In this document: in pieces, positions 16,126-24,474 of the stretch
How the letters are laid out: every line of letters begins with the position of its first letter
Numbering within the stretch: position 1 is the first letter of the stretch
Assembly: GCF_001046635.1 (NCBI RefSeq)
Contig: NZ_KQ130454.1
Coordinates: 441,501-505,500 of the forward strand
Direction of reading: 5' to 3'
Source: Novosphingobium barchaimii LL02
GTDB lineage: Bacteria > Pseudomonadota > Alphaproteobacteria > Sphingomonadales > Sphingomonadaceae
DNA length: 64,000 bases
Translations under genes and position numbers: made by a program
The notes under the pieces: model-generated
What the model was told of the DNA's origin: nothing
The model's database searches: none
Seen by the model: only the letters and a program-made list of their open reading frames with translations

Positions 16126-17595
16126 ATGAACGGTGCAACCACCAGCCCAGCGCCGGCAACCAGCATCCGGGAACTGAGCACAGCTGTGTCCAAGACAGAA
16201 ATCGTCTCCTACGAACCGGCAACGGGCGCGGAAGTCTGGCGTGGACCAGTCGCCGACATCGACGAAACCGTCGCGCGTGCGCGCCGCGCCTGGCCCGCCT
16301 GGGCAGCGCAGCCGCTGTCGACCCGCATGGAACTGATGCGCCGCTTCGCCAACGAAGTGCGCAAGGACGCCGAGAAACTCGCCGTGATGATCGCCCGCGA
16401 AGTCGGCAAGCCGCTGTGGGAAGCGCGCGCCGAAGTCGACAGCGTGATCGGCAAGGTCGAATTATCGATCCGCTCCTATGCAGAGCGCACGGCCCAGCGA
16501 AAGCTCGATTCGGCGCTGCAGGGCACGATGGCGGTGCGTCACAAGCCGCACGGCGTATTGGTGGTGCTGGGGCCGTTCAACTACCCCGCCCACCTCGCCA
16601 ATGCGCATATCGTGCCTGCACTGATCGCCGGTAACGCGGTGATCTTCAAGCCGAGCGAGCGTGCGCCTGCGTCGGGCGAGATCCTGGCGCGGTGTTTCCA
16701 TCGGGCTGGGATTTCGGCCGCGGTAATGCAGTTTGCCCCCGGCGGCCCGGTGCAGGGCGCGGCCTTCGTCGCGCATGAAGGTGTCGACGGGGTGCTGTTC
16801 ACCGGTTCCGCCAATACCGGCATCTCGATCAACCGCCGGCTCGCCGCACGCCCCGACAAGCTGGTGGCGCTGGAGATGGGCGGCAACAACCCGATGGTCG
16901 TCTGGGACACTCCCAAGCTGACCGACGCCGCCTCGCTGATCGTCCAGTCTGCTTTCGCCACCACCGGCCAGCGCTGCACCGCCGCGCGCCGCCTGATCGT
17001 GCGCGATACGATGTACGACGCGGTGATGTCAGAGGTGAAGGCCCTGGCCGACCGCGTGATCTTCGGCGCGCCCTTCGACGAACCCGCGCCTTTCATGGGC
17101 CCGGTGATCGACAACGCCGCCGCCGACGGACTGACCGAAAGTTTCCTTTACCTGCTCAGCCACGGCGGCAAGGCGATCAAGCACCTTGTCCGCCCGCATG
17201 AGACGCTGCCGTTCCTCAGCCCCGCGATCATCGATGTGACGGCCATGAAGGATCGGCCCGACGTGGAACTTTTCGGCCCGATCCTGCAGGTGATCCGCGT
17301 CTCCGATTTCGACGAGGCGATCGCGCAGGCCAATGCCACCCGCTTCGGGCTGGCGGCATCGTTGATCGGCGGCACCCCGCAGGAATACAACCGTTTCTGG
17401 GCCAATGTACGGGCCGGGATCGTCAACTGGAACCGCCCGACGATCGGACCCAGCCATGCCGCGCCGATGGGGGGTATCGGGCTTTCCGGAAACCACCGTC
17501 CGACGGGGTATTATGCCGCCGATTACTGCGCTTATCCGGTCGCCTCCGGCGAGATGGAGCAGCCGCGTGCCATGATCGGGGTTGGACTGAAGTAG
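16126..17595 (+). CDS. astD: Succinylglutamate-semialdehyde dehydrogenase
   Basis: This 489-residue aldehyde dehydrogenase-superfamily enzyme is the AstD type, which oxidises N-succinylglutamate 5-semialdehyde with NAD in arginine succinyltransferase catabolism. GPFNYPAHLANAHIVPALIAGN gives the cofactor fold, LALEMGGNNP the general base Glu250, and TTGQRCTAARRL the nucleophile Cys284. The C-terminal segment NWNRPTIGPSHAAPMGGIGLSGNHRPTGYYAADYCAYPVAS is typical of AstD. No other ast gene is nearby, so it stands alone here. Specificity is inferred from family resemblance; a related semialdehyde substrate is possible. Confidence 0.88.
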   Translation: MNGATTSPAPATSIRELSTAVSKTEIVSYEPATGAEVWRGPVADIDETVARARRAWPAWAAQPLSTRMELMRRFANEVRKDAEKLAVMIAREVGKPLWEARAEVDSVIGKVELSIRSYAERTAQRKLDSALQGTMAVRHKPHGVLVVLGPFNYPAHLANAHIVPALIAGNAVIFKPSERAPASGEILARCFHRAGISAAVMQFAPGGPVQGAAFVAHEGVDGVLFTGSANTGISINRRLAARPDKLVALEMGGNNPMVVWDTPKLTDAASLIVQSAFATTGQRCTAARRLIVRDTMYDAVMSEVKALADRVIFGAPFDEPAPFMGPVIDNAAADGLTESFLYLLSHGGKAIKHLVRPHETLPFLSPAIIDVTAMKDRPDVELFGPILQVIRVSDFDEAIAQANATRFGLAASLIGGTPQEYNRFWANVRAGIVNWNRPTIGPSHAAPMGGIGLSGNHRPTGYYAADYCAYPVASGEMEQPRAMIGVGLK

Positions 17596-17639
17596 CGCGC
17601 CGTTCCTCCCCATCGCTTCGCGGCAGGGAGGTGTCGGGC

Positions 17640-18353
17640 TTATTTCCCGCTGGCGACCAGATCGACTTCGGTCAGGCCGTTGGCCTGCTTGCGCGCATAG
17701 ACCACGTAGGCCCTGCCGCCCTTGCGGCCCCCCAGCACATGGTCGCTGCCGTCCAGCTTGTATTGCGCGCCGTAGCCAGCCTTCGCCGCCTTGGTGTAGT
17801 AGAAGCTGATGACGTCGGCCACGCTCACCGGAGTGGCGAAGTTGACCACGCGCAGGGCGCAGCCATTGCCGTCGATGCCCGCCGCTTCCTGCACGGCGCC
17901 GCGCGGATAGACCGGGATTTCCGCAGGCAGTTTGGCCGCCCAGGTGTTGGAATACTGCACCTTGGCCGCGCAATCAGCATTGGCGGTCTTCGATTTGGCG
18001 GCGACCTGCGCCGCCGTTGCCGCGCCCTGGGCCAGCGCGTTTGCGCCGCCCTGAGCGGGAGCAGGGGCGGGCTGGAGCGCGCCGCCCGCCATCTGCACGG
18101 CCTGCTTCTTCGCAGCCGCGATCGCGTCCGCCGAGCGGTCCTGCGGGGGAATGGTGATCTGGCCGCCGGAGGGCCCCACTGCCCCGCCCTGTTCGCCCGA
18201 CATGTCGGGATCGACCATGACTTGGTCGCCAAGCGCGGCGCTCAGGGCCGGGTCGGTCTCGCCCGCCGTGGGCTTCTTGCTGCCCGAACCGCAACCGGCC
18301 AGCAGCAGGGATCCGGCAATACCGAGCACGGCGAGGCGGGCCTGGGTGTTCAT
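17640..18353 (-). CDS. Predicted lipoprotein of unknown function
   Basis: This 237-residue protein has a signal peptide ending in the lipobox LLAGC. A long Ala/Gly/Gln-rich low-complexity linker follows (about residues 50-125). The C-terminal folded region contains two Cys (DCAAKVQYSNTW and GCALRVVNF) that could form a disulfide, with AEIPVYPRGAVQEAAG and VADVISFYYTKAAKAGYGAQY. The pattern resembles small periplasmic proteins with an alpha-beta fold, but I do not recognise the family. The ATG at 18353 is preferred because it gives a compact signal peptide. The 250-base gap upstream shows nothing recognisable. Confidence 0.7.
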   Translation of the reverse strand: MNTQARLAVLGIAGSLLLAGCGSGSKKPTAGETDPALSAALGDQVMVDPDMSGEQGGAVGPSGGQITIPPQDRSADAIAAAKKQAVQMAGGALQPAPAPAQGGANALAQGAATAAQVAAKSKTANADCAAKVQYSNTWAAKLPAEIPVYPRGAVQEAAGIDGNGCALRVVNFATPVSVADVISFYYTKAAKAGYGAQYKLDGSDHVLGGRKGGRAYVVYARKQANGLTEVDLVASGK

Positions 18354-18603
18354 CTTCGCGTTCCTTCGTGCAGCCATGCGTCTGGCCTTATTCTGAATGT
18401 CTTAGGAAAACGCGAAAACGATAGGAGTGCCAGCTGGTTGAATCCCTCGTCCCATTTCGGGAAGGTCGGGACGGTATGCATTACCCACGGATGAAGGCGC
18501 CCGCGCTACCGCGGACGCCCTCCCGCCCGGACATAGGAATGAACCCGGCGGCTCCCCCGCACGTCGCCGTTCGCGCGGGGAAACGGTATTCAAGGGTATG
18601 GTG

Positions 18604-19020
18604 TCAGCGGCAGCGCGACGAACCACCGCGTTCGACTTCGCGGCCTAGCAGGGCGCCGGCGGCGGCGCCAAGAACGGTGCCGGTGGCGCGGTCGCCGCGG
18701 GTATCGATGCCCCGGCCCAGCAGGGCACCGGCTGCACCGCCGACCAGAAGACCGGTGGTTCCGCCGGACTTGCGGCAATAATCGCGGCGGTTGTCGTTGC
18801 GATAGTTGCGGCGGTCATAACGGTCGTAACGGTCGCGGTTGCCGTAGCCACGGCGATAGTCCTCGCGCGAGTAGCGCTGGCGGCCGTAGTCCGAAACTTG
18901 CTCACCCGGCGCTGTGAAGCTGGAGGTGGTGTGGGTCGCAACCGCAGCGGTCGCCGGAAGTGCGGTGGCCAGGCTGGCAGTCGCGGCAATGATGGCCGAA
19001 GCCTTGAAGAATGCGTTCAT
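18604..19020 (-). CDS. Glycine-zipper protein with Arg/Tyr/Asp-rich linker
   Basis: This 138-residue exported protein has a signal peptide ending near ALPATAAVA. The middle (about residues 45-85) is extraordinarily rich in Arg, Tyr, Asp and Asn, with repeated DRYDRYDRRNYRNDNRRDY. The C terminus has two glycine-zipper repeats, GLLVGGAAGALLGRGIDTRG and GTVLGAAAGALLGREVERG, as in 17-kDa surface antigen or Rick_17kDa-like outer-membrane proteins. AGGAGAG precedes the ATG at 19020. The zipper probably inserts into or packs against the outer membrane; there is no lipobox. Function unknown. Confidence 0.8.
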   Translation of the reverse strand: MNAFFKASAIIAATASLATALPATAAVATHTTSSFTAPGEQVSDYGRQRYSREDYRRGYGNRDRYDRYDRRNYRNDNRRDYCRKSGGTTGLLVGGAAGALLGRGIDTRGDRATGTVLGAAAGALLGREVERGGSSRCR

Positions 19021-19252
19021 CTCAACTCTCCTCGTTGGTGAGGCGAACCGGCCATCAGACCCGATCCGCTGTATGCATTCATCTTTAGGGGAGTTATTAT
19101 GAATGATCCGCAACGCCGCTGTCAGGATTAGAATATGCGATGAAGCGACAGCGCGGAGGCGATAAGCCGAGCAGTTGCCCCGGGCTTCGCACGGTTCTAA
19201 AGGCGCATGCCAGGCAGGCCGCGACGTCGAATGGGCTGTACAGAGAGAGCCG

Positions 19253-20149
19253 ATGCGCCAGAAGCTTGCCGTTTCGAAGAGTTACGCGGGCCTGCCGCAG
19301 GCGCTTGGCGCCTACGCGGTATGGTGCCTGTTCCCGCTGTATTTCGCGCTGCTGCACGATGTCGCCCCGTTCGAGGTGGTAGCCTGGCGGCTGCTGTTCA
19401 CACTGCCCTTCTGCCTGGCTGTGATTTTGGTGATGCGTCAGGGCGCGGCGCTATGGACGGTGCTGACCACGCCGCGTATCGTTGGCGCACTGGCGCTGAG
19501 CGGCCTATTCATCGGCACCAACTGGCTGACATACGTAATAGCGGTGGTGGACGGCCACGTCCTGGCCGCCAGCCTGGGCTATTATATCAATCCGCTGGTC
19601 AACGTGCTGGCCGGCACCATCTTCCTGCACGAGAAGCTGACCCGGCGGCAGTGGATCGCGGTGTCCCTCGCCGCCATCGGCGTGGCGCTACTGGCGCAAG
19701 GCGCGCTGGAAACGCTGGGGATCAGCCTGCTGATGGCGGTGAGCTTCTCCGCTTACGGCCTTATCCGCAAGCTGGTCCCGGTCGATGCGCTGACCGGGCT
19801 TACCGTGGAAACGATACTGCTACTGGTGCCTGGCCTCGGCCTTCTGGCATGGCAGCTTTCCACGCCGCAGGGCCTGATGATGGGCACTTCGCTGCGCCTT
19901 GACCTGCTGCTCGCCTGCGCGGGGCCGCTGACCGCTGTTCCTCTGATGCTGTTCGCCAGCGCGGCCCGGCGGCTAGACTTCTCGGTGCTGGGATTCATCC
20001 AGTTCGTGACGCCGACGGGGCTGTTCCTGCTCAGCATCTTCTACTTTGGCGAACCGCTGCGGCCGATCCAGTTGGTGTGCTTCGCGTTCATCTGGACCGC
20101 GATCGCCGTGTTCTGCTGGGATATCCTGTCGCGGCGTAAATCCGCCTGA
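19253..20149 (+). CDS. rarD: RarD/EamA-family transporter
   Basis: This 298-residue protein has ten predicted membrane helices in two EamA halves. ALGAYAVWCLFPLYFALLHDVAPFEVVAWRLLFTLPF at the N terminus and LGYYINPLVNVLAGTIFLHEKLTRRQWIAVSLAAIGV in the first half are diagnostic of RarD, the chloramphenicol-sensitivity-type subgroup of drug/metabolite exporters. The second half has LGFIQFVTPTGLFLLSIFYFGEPL. The ATG at 19253 follows GAGAGAG at good spacing. Substrate unknown. It converges on pyrC across a hairpin. Confidence 0.88.
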   Translation: MRQKLAVSKSYAGLPQALGAYAVWCLFPLYFALLHDVAPFEVVAWRLLFTLPFCLAVILVMRQGAALWTVLTTPRIVGALALSGLFIGTNWLTYVIAVVDGHVLAASLGYYINPLVNVLAGTIFLHEKLTRRQWIAVSLAAIGVALLAQGALETLGISLLMAVSFSAYGLIRKLVPVDALTGLTVETILLLVPGLGLLAWQLSTPQGLMMGTSLRLDLLLACAGPLTAVPLMLFASAARRLDFSVLGFIQFVTPTGLFLLSIFYFGEPLRPIQLVCFAFIWTAIAVFCWDILSRRKSA

Positions 20150-20156
20150 GCAGGGC

Positions 20157-20183
20157 GGCGTCCCGAACGTGATCCGGGACGCC
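20157..20183. terminator. Convergent hairpin between rarD and pyrC
   Basis: GGCGTCCCG (20157-20165) and CGGGACGCC (20175-20183) form a perfect 9-bp stem seven bases after the rarD stop and eight before the pyrC stop. The loop begins AACG. The sequence following on the plus strand is mildly T-rich (CTATTCTTC). Position and symmetry suggest a bidirectional terminator. Confidence 0.6.
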
Positions 20184-20190
20184 CTATTCT

Positions 20191-21516
20191 TCAGAGCGCG
20201 CCGGCAAACCGCAGCGGTTCGCCCACGGCCTCGTTCGAGAGCTGGGCTTCCCACATCGCGGTATGGCCGCGCACGATAGTGCCGATGACGCGGCCTTCCA
20301 GTTCCATGCCGGTGAACGGCGACCATCCGCAGCGGCTTTCCAGCCAGTCGTCGGTAATGGTGAAGCGGCCCTTGCGGTCGATCACGGTGAAGTCGGCGTC
20401 ATAGCCGGTGGCGATCCTGCCCTTGCCGACAAGGCCGAACACGCGCTGCACGCCTGCCGAAGTCATGTCGATCAGACGCTCCAGCGTCAGGCGGCCCTTG
20501 GCAACATGGTCAAGCATTAGCGGCAGCAGCGTCTGCACCCCCGGCATGCCCGAGGGGCTGGCCGGATAGGGCTTGGCCTTCTCCTCCAGAGTGTGCGGCG
20601 CGTGGTCCGATCCCAGCACGTCGGGCACGCCCTGGCGAAGCCAGTGGAACAGTCCGTCGCGATGCGCGCCGGAGCGGATCGGCGGGTTCATCTGCGCGAA
20701 GGTCCCGATGCGGGGATAGGCTTCTTCGGCGGCCAGCGTCAGGTGCTGCGGGGTAACCTCGCAGGTCGCGATGTCCCGGTGCTGGGCAATCAGCTCCAGC
20801 TCGGCCGGGGTGGTGATGTGCAGGATGTGAATCGGGCGCTGCGCCTCGCGGGCCAGGCGCAGGATGCGCTTGGTGGCGAGCAGAGCGCTTTCATCGTCGC
20901 GCCAGACCGGGTGGCTGGAGGGATCCCCCTCGACCCGGAAATCCTTGCGCGCGTTCATCCGCGCCTCGTCCTCGGCATGGATGGCCACGCGGCGGCGGCC
21001 ATGGGCCAGCACTCGGGCAAGCTGCTCGTCCTCGGCCACCAGCAAGCTGCCGGTGGAGGCGCCCATGAAAATCTTGACGCCCGCAGTTCCGGGGATGCGC
21101 TCCAGCTCGGCCAGTTCCACGGCGTTGTCGGCGGTAGCGCCGACGTAGAATGCGTGGTCGCAGAACATGCGGTGACGGGCGCGGGTCAGCTTGTCGTTGA
21201 CGCGGTCGTAAGTGTCGGTGTTGGGATTGGTGTTGGGCATCTCGAACACGGCGGTGATGCCACCCATGACCGCCGCGCGGCTGCCGGTTTCAAGGTCTTC
21301 CTTGTGCTCCAGCCCCGGCTCGCGGAAGTGGACCTGGCTGTCGATCACGCCGGGCAGCACGTCCAGCCCGGTGCAGTCGATACGGCGCGCCGCATCGGGA
21401 TAGGAGCCGACGCCGATGATCTTCCCATCGCGAACCGCGACATCGGCTACCACCGGGCCGTTCGGAGTATGGACGGTGCCGCCGGAGAGAACCAGTTCGG
21501 GTGCGTTTGCGCTCAT
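20191..21516 (-). CDS. pyrC: Dihydroorotase, class I, with QxH in place of HxH
   Basis: This 441-residue amidohydrolase closes carbamoyl-aspartate to dihydroorotate in pyrimidine synthesis. The substrate-binding FREPGLEHKEDLETGSRAAVMGGITAVFEMPNTNP follows the first metal motif, which here reads Q61-V-H63 rather than H-x-H. Lys148 (GVKIFMGAS), His180 (AIHAEDE), a His in HILHITTPAE and Asp in GSDHAPH are the remaining expected ligands. The missing His suggests a single-metal or altered site. I recall a similar QVH in other alphaproteobacterial homologues but cannot check that here. A genuine dihydroorotase is likely but not proven. Confidence 0.85.
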   Translation of the reverse strand: MSANAPELVLSGGTVHTPNGPVVADVAVRDGKIIGVGSYPDAARRIDCTGLDVLPGVIDSQVHFREPGLEHKEDLETGSRAAVMGGITAVFEMPNTNPNTDTYDRVNDKLTRARHRMFCDHAFYVGATADNAVELAELERIPGTAGVKIFMGASTGSLLVAEDEQLARVLAHGRRRVAIHAEDEARMNARKDFRVEGDPSSHPVWRDDESALLATKRILRLAREAQRPIHILHITTPAELELIAQHRDIATCEVTPQHLTLAAEEAYPRIGTFAQMNPPIRSGAHRDGLFHWLRQGVPDVLGSDHAPHTLEEKAKPYPASPSGMPGVQTLLPLMLDHVAKGRLTLERLIDMTSAGVQRVFGLVGKGRIATGYDADFTVIDRKGRFTITDDWLESRCGWSPFTGMELEGRVIGTIVRGHTAMWEAQLSNEAVGEPLRFAGAL

Positions 21517-21625
21517 CGAGGGGGCCTTCCTGCTGCCGATGTATGGGGCGAAGTATAGGGTATGCCGCCGACCTAAGCCCGTCCGGCTGGGCTTTCAAGG
21601 CAGGTTTTCGCGAATATCGGAAGCG

Positions 21626-22321
21626 TCAGGCAGCCCTGCCCCGCCGCAGCAACGCCTGAACGAAAGCATCGAGGTCGTCGATATCGACGTCGAGCACCTC
21701 GTTCCAATCCTCCAGCACGGCGACAATGTCTTCGCGGCTATAGTCCGGCGCGGGGGGCGGTATGTGAACCACGCGCGGCGGTCGGTGCGGCCACGGGTGC
21801 CCGGTGAGGTTGTTGTAAAGCCAGCCGAATGCGCACAGCAGCAGCACATTCGCCGTGATCGGCGCCATCCACGTCCAGTCCCAGGGCACCCTCCCGCTCG
21901 CCCCCAGCGCACAGAGCAAGGCGCAGGCCCCGCCCGGCGGATGCAGGCAGCGCCCCACCGACATCACCGCGATCGCAACCGCGACAGCCACGCTGCCCGC
22001 AATCCACGGGTCCCCCAGCATATGGCCTGCGATCAGCCCGACAGCGGCGGAGAGCAGGTCACCCCCGATCACCGACCAAGGCTGCGACAACGGGCTGGCC
22101 GGAACGCAGAACACCAGCACCGCCGATGCTCCCAGCGGCGCGACTAGGAACGGCAGCGCATCGCTGCCCCCGCCTGGCATAAGGCCCAGGACCAGCCACG
22201 TTGCGATCCCGGCCAGCGCGATCCCGGCGCCTGCACCTACCGCGCCGCGCGCCCAGCCAAGGTGGCCGATGGCGTGGGCGCGCCAGTCCTGCCGAGACGG
22301 CGATACGAGGGGTTGCGACAT
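21626..22321 (-). CDS. HPP-family membrane protein
   Basis: This 231-residue protein has four to five hydrophobic segments and the defining motif RCLHPPGGACALL near residue 130. LPFLVAPLGASAVLVFCVPASPLSQPWSVIGG is also typical of the family. HPP proteins are integral membrane proteins, some linked to nitrite transport. After the membrane part there is a soluble tail of about 55 residues (RVVHIPPPAPDYSREDIVAVLEDWNEVLDVDIDDLDAFVQALLRRG). It is transcribed in the same direction as pyrC with a 109-base gap. Substrate unknown. Confidence 0.83.
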   Translation of the reverse strand: MSQPLVSPSRQDWRAHAIGHLGWARGAVGAGAGIALAGIATWLVLGLMPGGGSDALPFLVAPLGASAVLVFCVPASPLSQPWSVIGGDLLSAAVGLIAGHMLGDPWIAGSVAVAVAIAVMSVGRCLHPPGGACALLCALGASGRVPWDWTWMAPITANVLLLCAFGWLYNNLTGHPWPHRPPRVVHIPPPAPDYSREDIVAVLEDWNEVLDVDIDDLDAFVQALLRRGRAA

Positions 22322-22413
22322 GGCCGGGGCTCTTCTTTCAGGGTGCCGCCCTATGACCGATAGCGCGCGCCGTGGCGAGCCAAGGCTTGGCTTGCCCGCC
22401 GATAGCCCGGCTT

Positions 22414-22755
22414 TCAGAACTTCACCTTGCCCCCGATCATCAGGCGATTGCTCACCGCGCCGCCCGGCATCCCCACCGCCTCGGCATGGATATCGACGCT
22501 TACGCCCCCGCCCAGGTCCATCGCAGCGCGCGGCAGGCCCTCCTCCACAACATAAGTATTGGGAAGCGGGCGCACGCGCTGTTTCTCAGGGTCCGGGGCG
22601 CAGACGACGATCTCGCCCGCGCGGCCTGCCGGACAGCGGGGTTTGACCGCCCTCAGGTCCACATTGCCATCACCGGCCGGAAGGCGGGCCAGATCGAAAA
22701 CCTGCGCCTGCTCGGCGGCGGGCGGCGGGGCAGGCGGCAGGTCGGCAAAGGGCAT
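22414..22755 (-). CDS. Small hypothetical protein with CPxGRxGEIVVC motif
   Basis: This 113-residue protein has a Pro-rich N terminus (LPPAPPPAAEQAQ) and a central pair of cysteines in RCPAGRAGEIVVCAPDPEK. It ends GGAVSNRLMIGGKVKF, like an amphipathic beta strand. The paired-Cys motif resembles a group of small sphingomonad exported proteins of unknown function, but no clear signal peptide is visible from this start. An upstream start that would add one is not obvious. It lies between the HPP and nitroreductase genes on the same strand. Confidence 0.55.
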   Translation of the reverse strand: MPFADLPPAPPPAAEQAQVFDLARLPAGDGNVDLRAVKPRCPAGRAGEIVVCAPDPEKQRVRPLPNTYVVEEGLPRAAMDLGGGVSVDIHAEAVGMPGGAVSNRLMIGGKVKF

Positions 22756-22867
22756 GGTCGGCCTCGCGGTGGTGTCAGCGCGGCATCAGGCCATTCAATA
22801 AAGGCGGTTTCGTGACCGGATATGCGTCAAAAACGCACTGTCATCCGGGACTCGATTTTCGACGACG

Positions 22868-22909
22868 AAAGAAAACGGCCCGGTCCGCTCATAAGAGCAG
22901 ACCGGGCCG
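22868..22909 (-). terminator. Rho-independent terminator of the nitroreductase gene
   Basis: On the minus strand a 10-bp stem, CGGCCCGGTC with GACCGGGCCG (22876-22885 and 22900-22909), and an inner GCTC/GAGC stem around ATAA are followed by TTTTCTTT (22868-22875). It lies about 50 bases beyond the nitroreductase stop at 22962. This is a strong intrinsic terminator. Confidence 0.85.
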
Positions 22910-22961
22910 AGAGCGCCCGCAGCTTGAGGGGGGATGCACCGGGCGCCCGAACTCTACCGCA

Positions 22962-23540
22962 TCAGGCGAACTTGCCGGCCTTGGCGATTTCGACGACCGG
23001 CTTGCGGTTGCTGACGACTTCGCGCTCCTGAAGGAACTCGGGCAGCGAGGACTTGTCGCCCTGCTTGCCGATCACGAAAGCCGCTTCCAGACGGTGGTCG
23101 GCGGGGATGCCCAACGCGGCTTCCGCCTCACCGAACTTCAGGCCGGTCATGCCGTGGGTGTGATAGCCCAGCGCCTGCGCCTGAAGCGCGGCCAGAACCC
23201 AGGCAGCACCGGCATCGAAGCTGTGGCTGTGGTTATCGGAATTGCCCTTTTCCGAACGCATGTACTTGTCCGAGACGATGTACACGATCGCCGAGGCTTC
23301 CTTGGCCCAGCCCTTGTTGAAGTCGATTAGCTGGTCGAGCAGCAGCTCCCAGTTGGCATCGCCCTTCCTGGCGTAAAGGAAGGTCCAGGGCTGTACGTTG
23401 TACGCCGAGGGCGCCCAGCCGGCCGCTTCGAAGATCGCGTCGAGGTCTTCCTGGGGCATCTCGCTGCCGTCGAAGGCGCGGGGGCTCCAGCGATCGACGA
23501 TGAGCTTCTCGATCTTGGGGTTGGCAATGCGTCCGGTCAT
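22962..23540 (-). CDS. Nitroreductase-family FMN oxidoreductase
   Basis: This 192-residue protein has the FMN-binding opening KIEKLIVDRWSPRAFDGSEMPQEDLDAIFEAAGWAPSAYNVQPWTFLYA (Arg-Ser-x-Arg-type phosphate contact and SAYNxQPW). The C-terminal half has LQAQALGYHTHGMTGL, ending in cofactor-contacting GKQGDKSSLPEFL. Family members reduce nitroaromatics, quinones or flavins with NAD(P)H. A pirin gene lies upstream on the same strand, and a divergent LysR gene lies beyond that. A structured RNA element lies between the two minus-strand genes, 48-102 bases upstream of this start. Confidence 0.88.
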   Translation of the reverse strand: MTGRIANPKIEKLIVDRWSPRAFDGSEMPQEDLDAIFEAAGWAPSAYNVQPWTFLYARKGDANWELLLDQLIDFNKGWAKEASAIVYIVSDKYMRSEKGNSDNHSHSFDAGAAWVLAALQAQALGYHTHGMTGLKFGEAEAALGIPADHRLEAAFVIGKQGDKSSLPEFLQEREVVSNRKPVVEIAKAGKFA

Positions 23541-23587
23541 CGAAAACTGTCCTTGTTTGCAAATGAGAGAATAGGTTTGCGCAAGCA

Positions 23588-23642
23588 GGAAGGTGGCCGT
23601 GCCCCCATGAATTTGAACTCATGGGCTTTCGAATCACCTTCC
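23588..23642 (-). other. Two-stem structured element between pirin and nitroreductase genes
   Basis: An outer 8-bp stem, GGAAGGTG (23588-23595) with CACCTTCC (23635-23642), encloses an inner 7-bp stem, CCCATGA (23604-23610) with TCATGGG (23619-23625). Both arms are perfect. It lies directly after the pirin stop and upstream of the nitroreductase ATG and lacks a T-tract. It could stabilise the pirin mRNA 3' end or act in the nitroreductase leader. Confidence 0.5.
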
Positions 23643-23651
23643 CGCGCTATG

Positions 23652-24350
23652 TCAGGCTGCGTCCACGAGCACCAGTTCGGCATCCTCAAGTGCGGTCACC
23701 GAAATGGTATCGAGGCCGGTGATTGCCACACCGTCGCGGGCGTTGGCTTCCACGTCGCCCACCTTTATCCGCCCGGTGGCTGGAACGAGGTAGGAATGGC
23801 GGCCTGCTTCGGTTTCATACGTCACCGTTTCGCCGGCCTTGACCGTGGCCGCCAGAACGCGGGCCTCGGCGTTGATCGGCAATGCGTCCTCGTCCCCGGC
23901 GATGCCGCTGGCCAAAGTCACGAAGCGGCCGGTGCGGTCACCCTTGGGGAAAGGGCGCGCGCCCCAGCCGGGCTTTTCGCCGCGGCGGTCGGGCATGATC
24001 CAGATCTGGAACAGCGTGGTGTCCTCGTCCTCCAGATTGAATTCGGAGTGCTGGACGCCGGTGCCCGCGCTCATCACCTGAACATCGCCGGCGCCGGTGC
24101 GGCCTGTGTTGCCCATCGAATCGCGGTGAGTGATCGCGCCGGTGCGCACGTAAGTAATGATTTCCATGTCGTGGTGCGGGTGCGGCGGAAAGCCGGACTT
24201 CGCGGCGATGGTATCGTCGTTCCACACGCGCAGGCGGCCCCAGTTGGTACGGGCCGGATCGTGGTAATCGGCAAAAGAGAAGTGATGATGCGCATCGAGC
24301 CAGCCATGGTTGGCGGCGCCGAGAGTGTCGAAGGGGCGCAGTTCGATCAT
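23652..24350 (-). CDS. Pirin-family bicupin protein
   Basis: This 232-residue protein has the pirin metal motif FPPHPHHDMEIITYVRTGAITHRDSMGN, supplying His ligands near residues 57-61, and GTGVQHSEFNLEDEDTTLFQIWIMPDRRGEKPGW with the next His and Glu. These residues bind Fe in bacterial pirins with quercetin 2,3-dioxygenase activity (YhhW type). A second, degenerate cupin domain makes up the C terminus. It is divergent from a LysR regulator with a LysR-type box between them, and upstream of a nitroreductase. A role in flavonoid or quinone stress is plausible but unproven. Confidence 0.9.
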   Translation of the reverse strand: MIELRPFDTLGAANHGWLDAHHHFSFADYHDPARTNWGRLRVWNDDTIAAKSGFPPHPHHDMEIITYVRTGAITHRDSMGNTGRTGAGDVQVMSAGTGVQHSEFNLEDEDTTLFQIWIMPDRRGEKPGWGARPFPKGDRTGRFVTLASGIAGDEDALPINAEARVLAATVKAGETVTYETEAGRHSYLVPATGRIKVGDVEANARDGVAITGLDTISVTALEDAELVLVDAA

Positions 24351-24428
24351 GGGGGTACGCCTTTCTTGCGAAGAAGGTTGAAGGCCGCTTTCGGCCTGGA
24401 TTGCCCCCTATCTAGGCCTTGTCAGGCA

Positions 24429-24444
24429 ATCGCATAATTGCGAT
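24429..24444. promoter_or_regulatory. LysR-type binding site in the pirin/lysR intergenic region
   Basis: ATCGCATAATTGCGAT (24429-24444) is an inverted repeat with a TAAT centre and contains the T-N11-A pattern preferred by LysR-type regulators. It sits between a divergent lysR-type gene and pirin, 31 bases from the regulator start. It is the natural operator for autoregulation and for control of the pirin gene. Confidence 0.65.
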
Positions 24445-24474
24445 AAAATCGACTGAATTATTCGGAAAAGTTGA

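Noticed and set aside
23604-23625. A tRNA-like segment with TTTGAACTCATGGG
   Set aside because: The stem-loop lacks the D-arm, anticodon arm and acceptor pairing; it is part of the two-stem element between pirin and nitroreductase genes.
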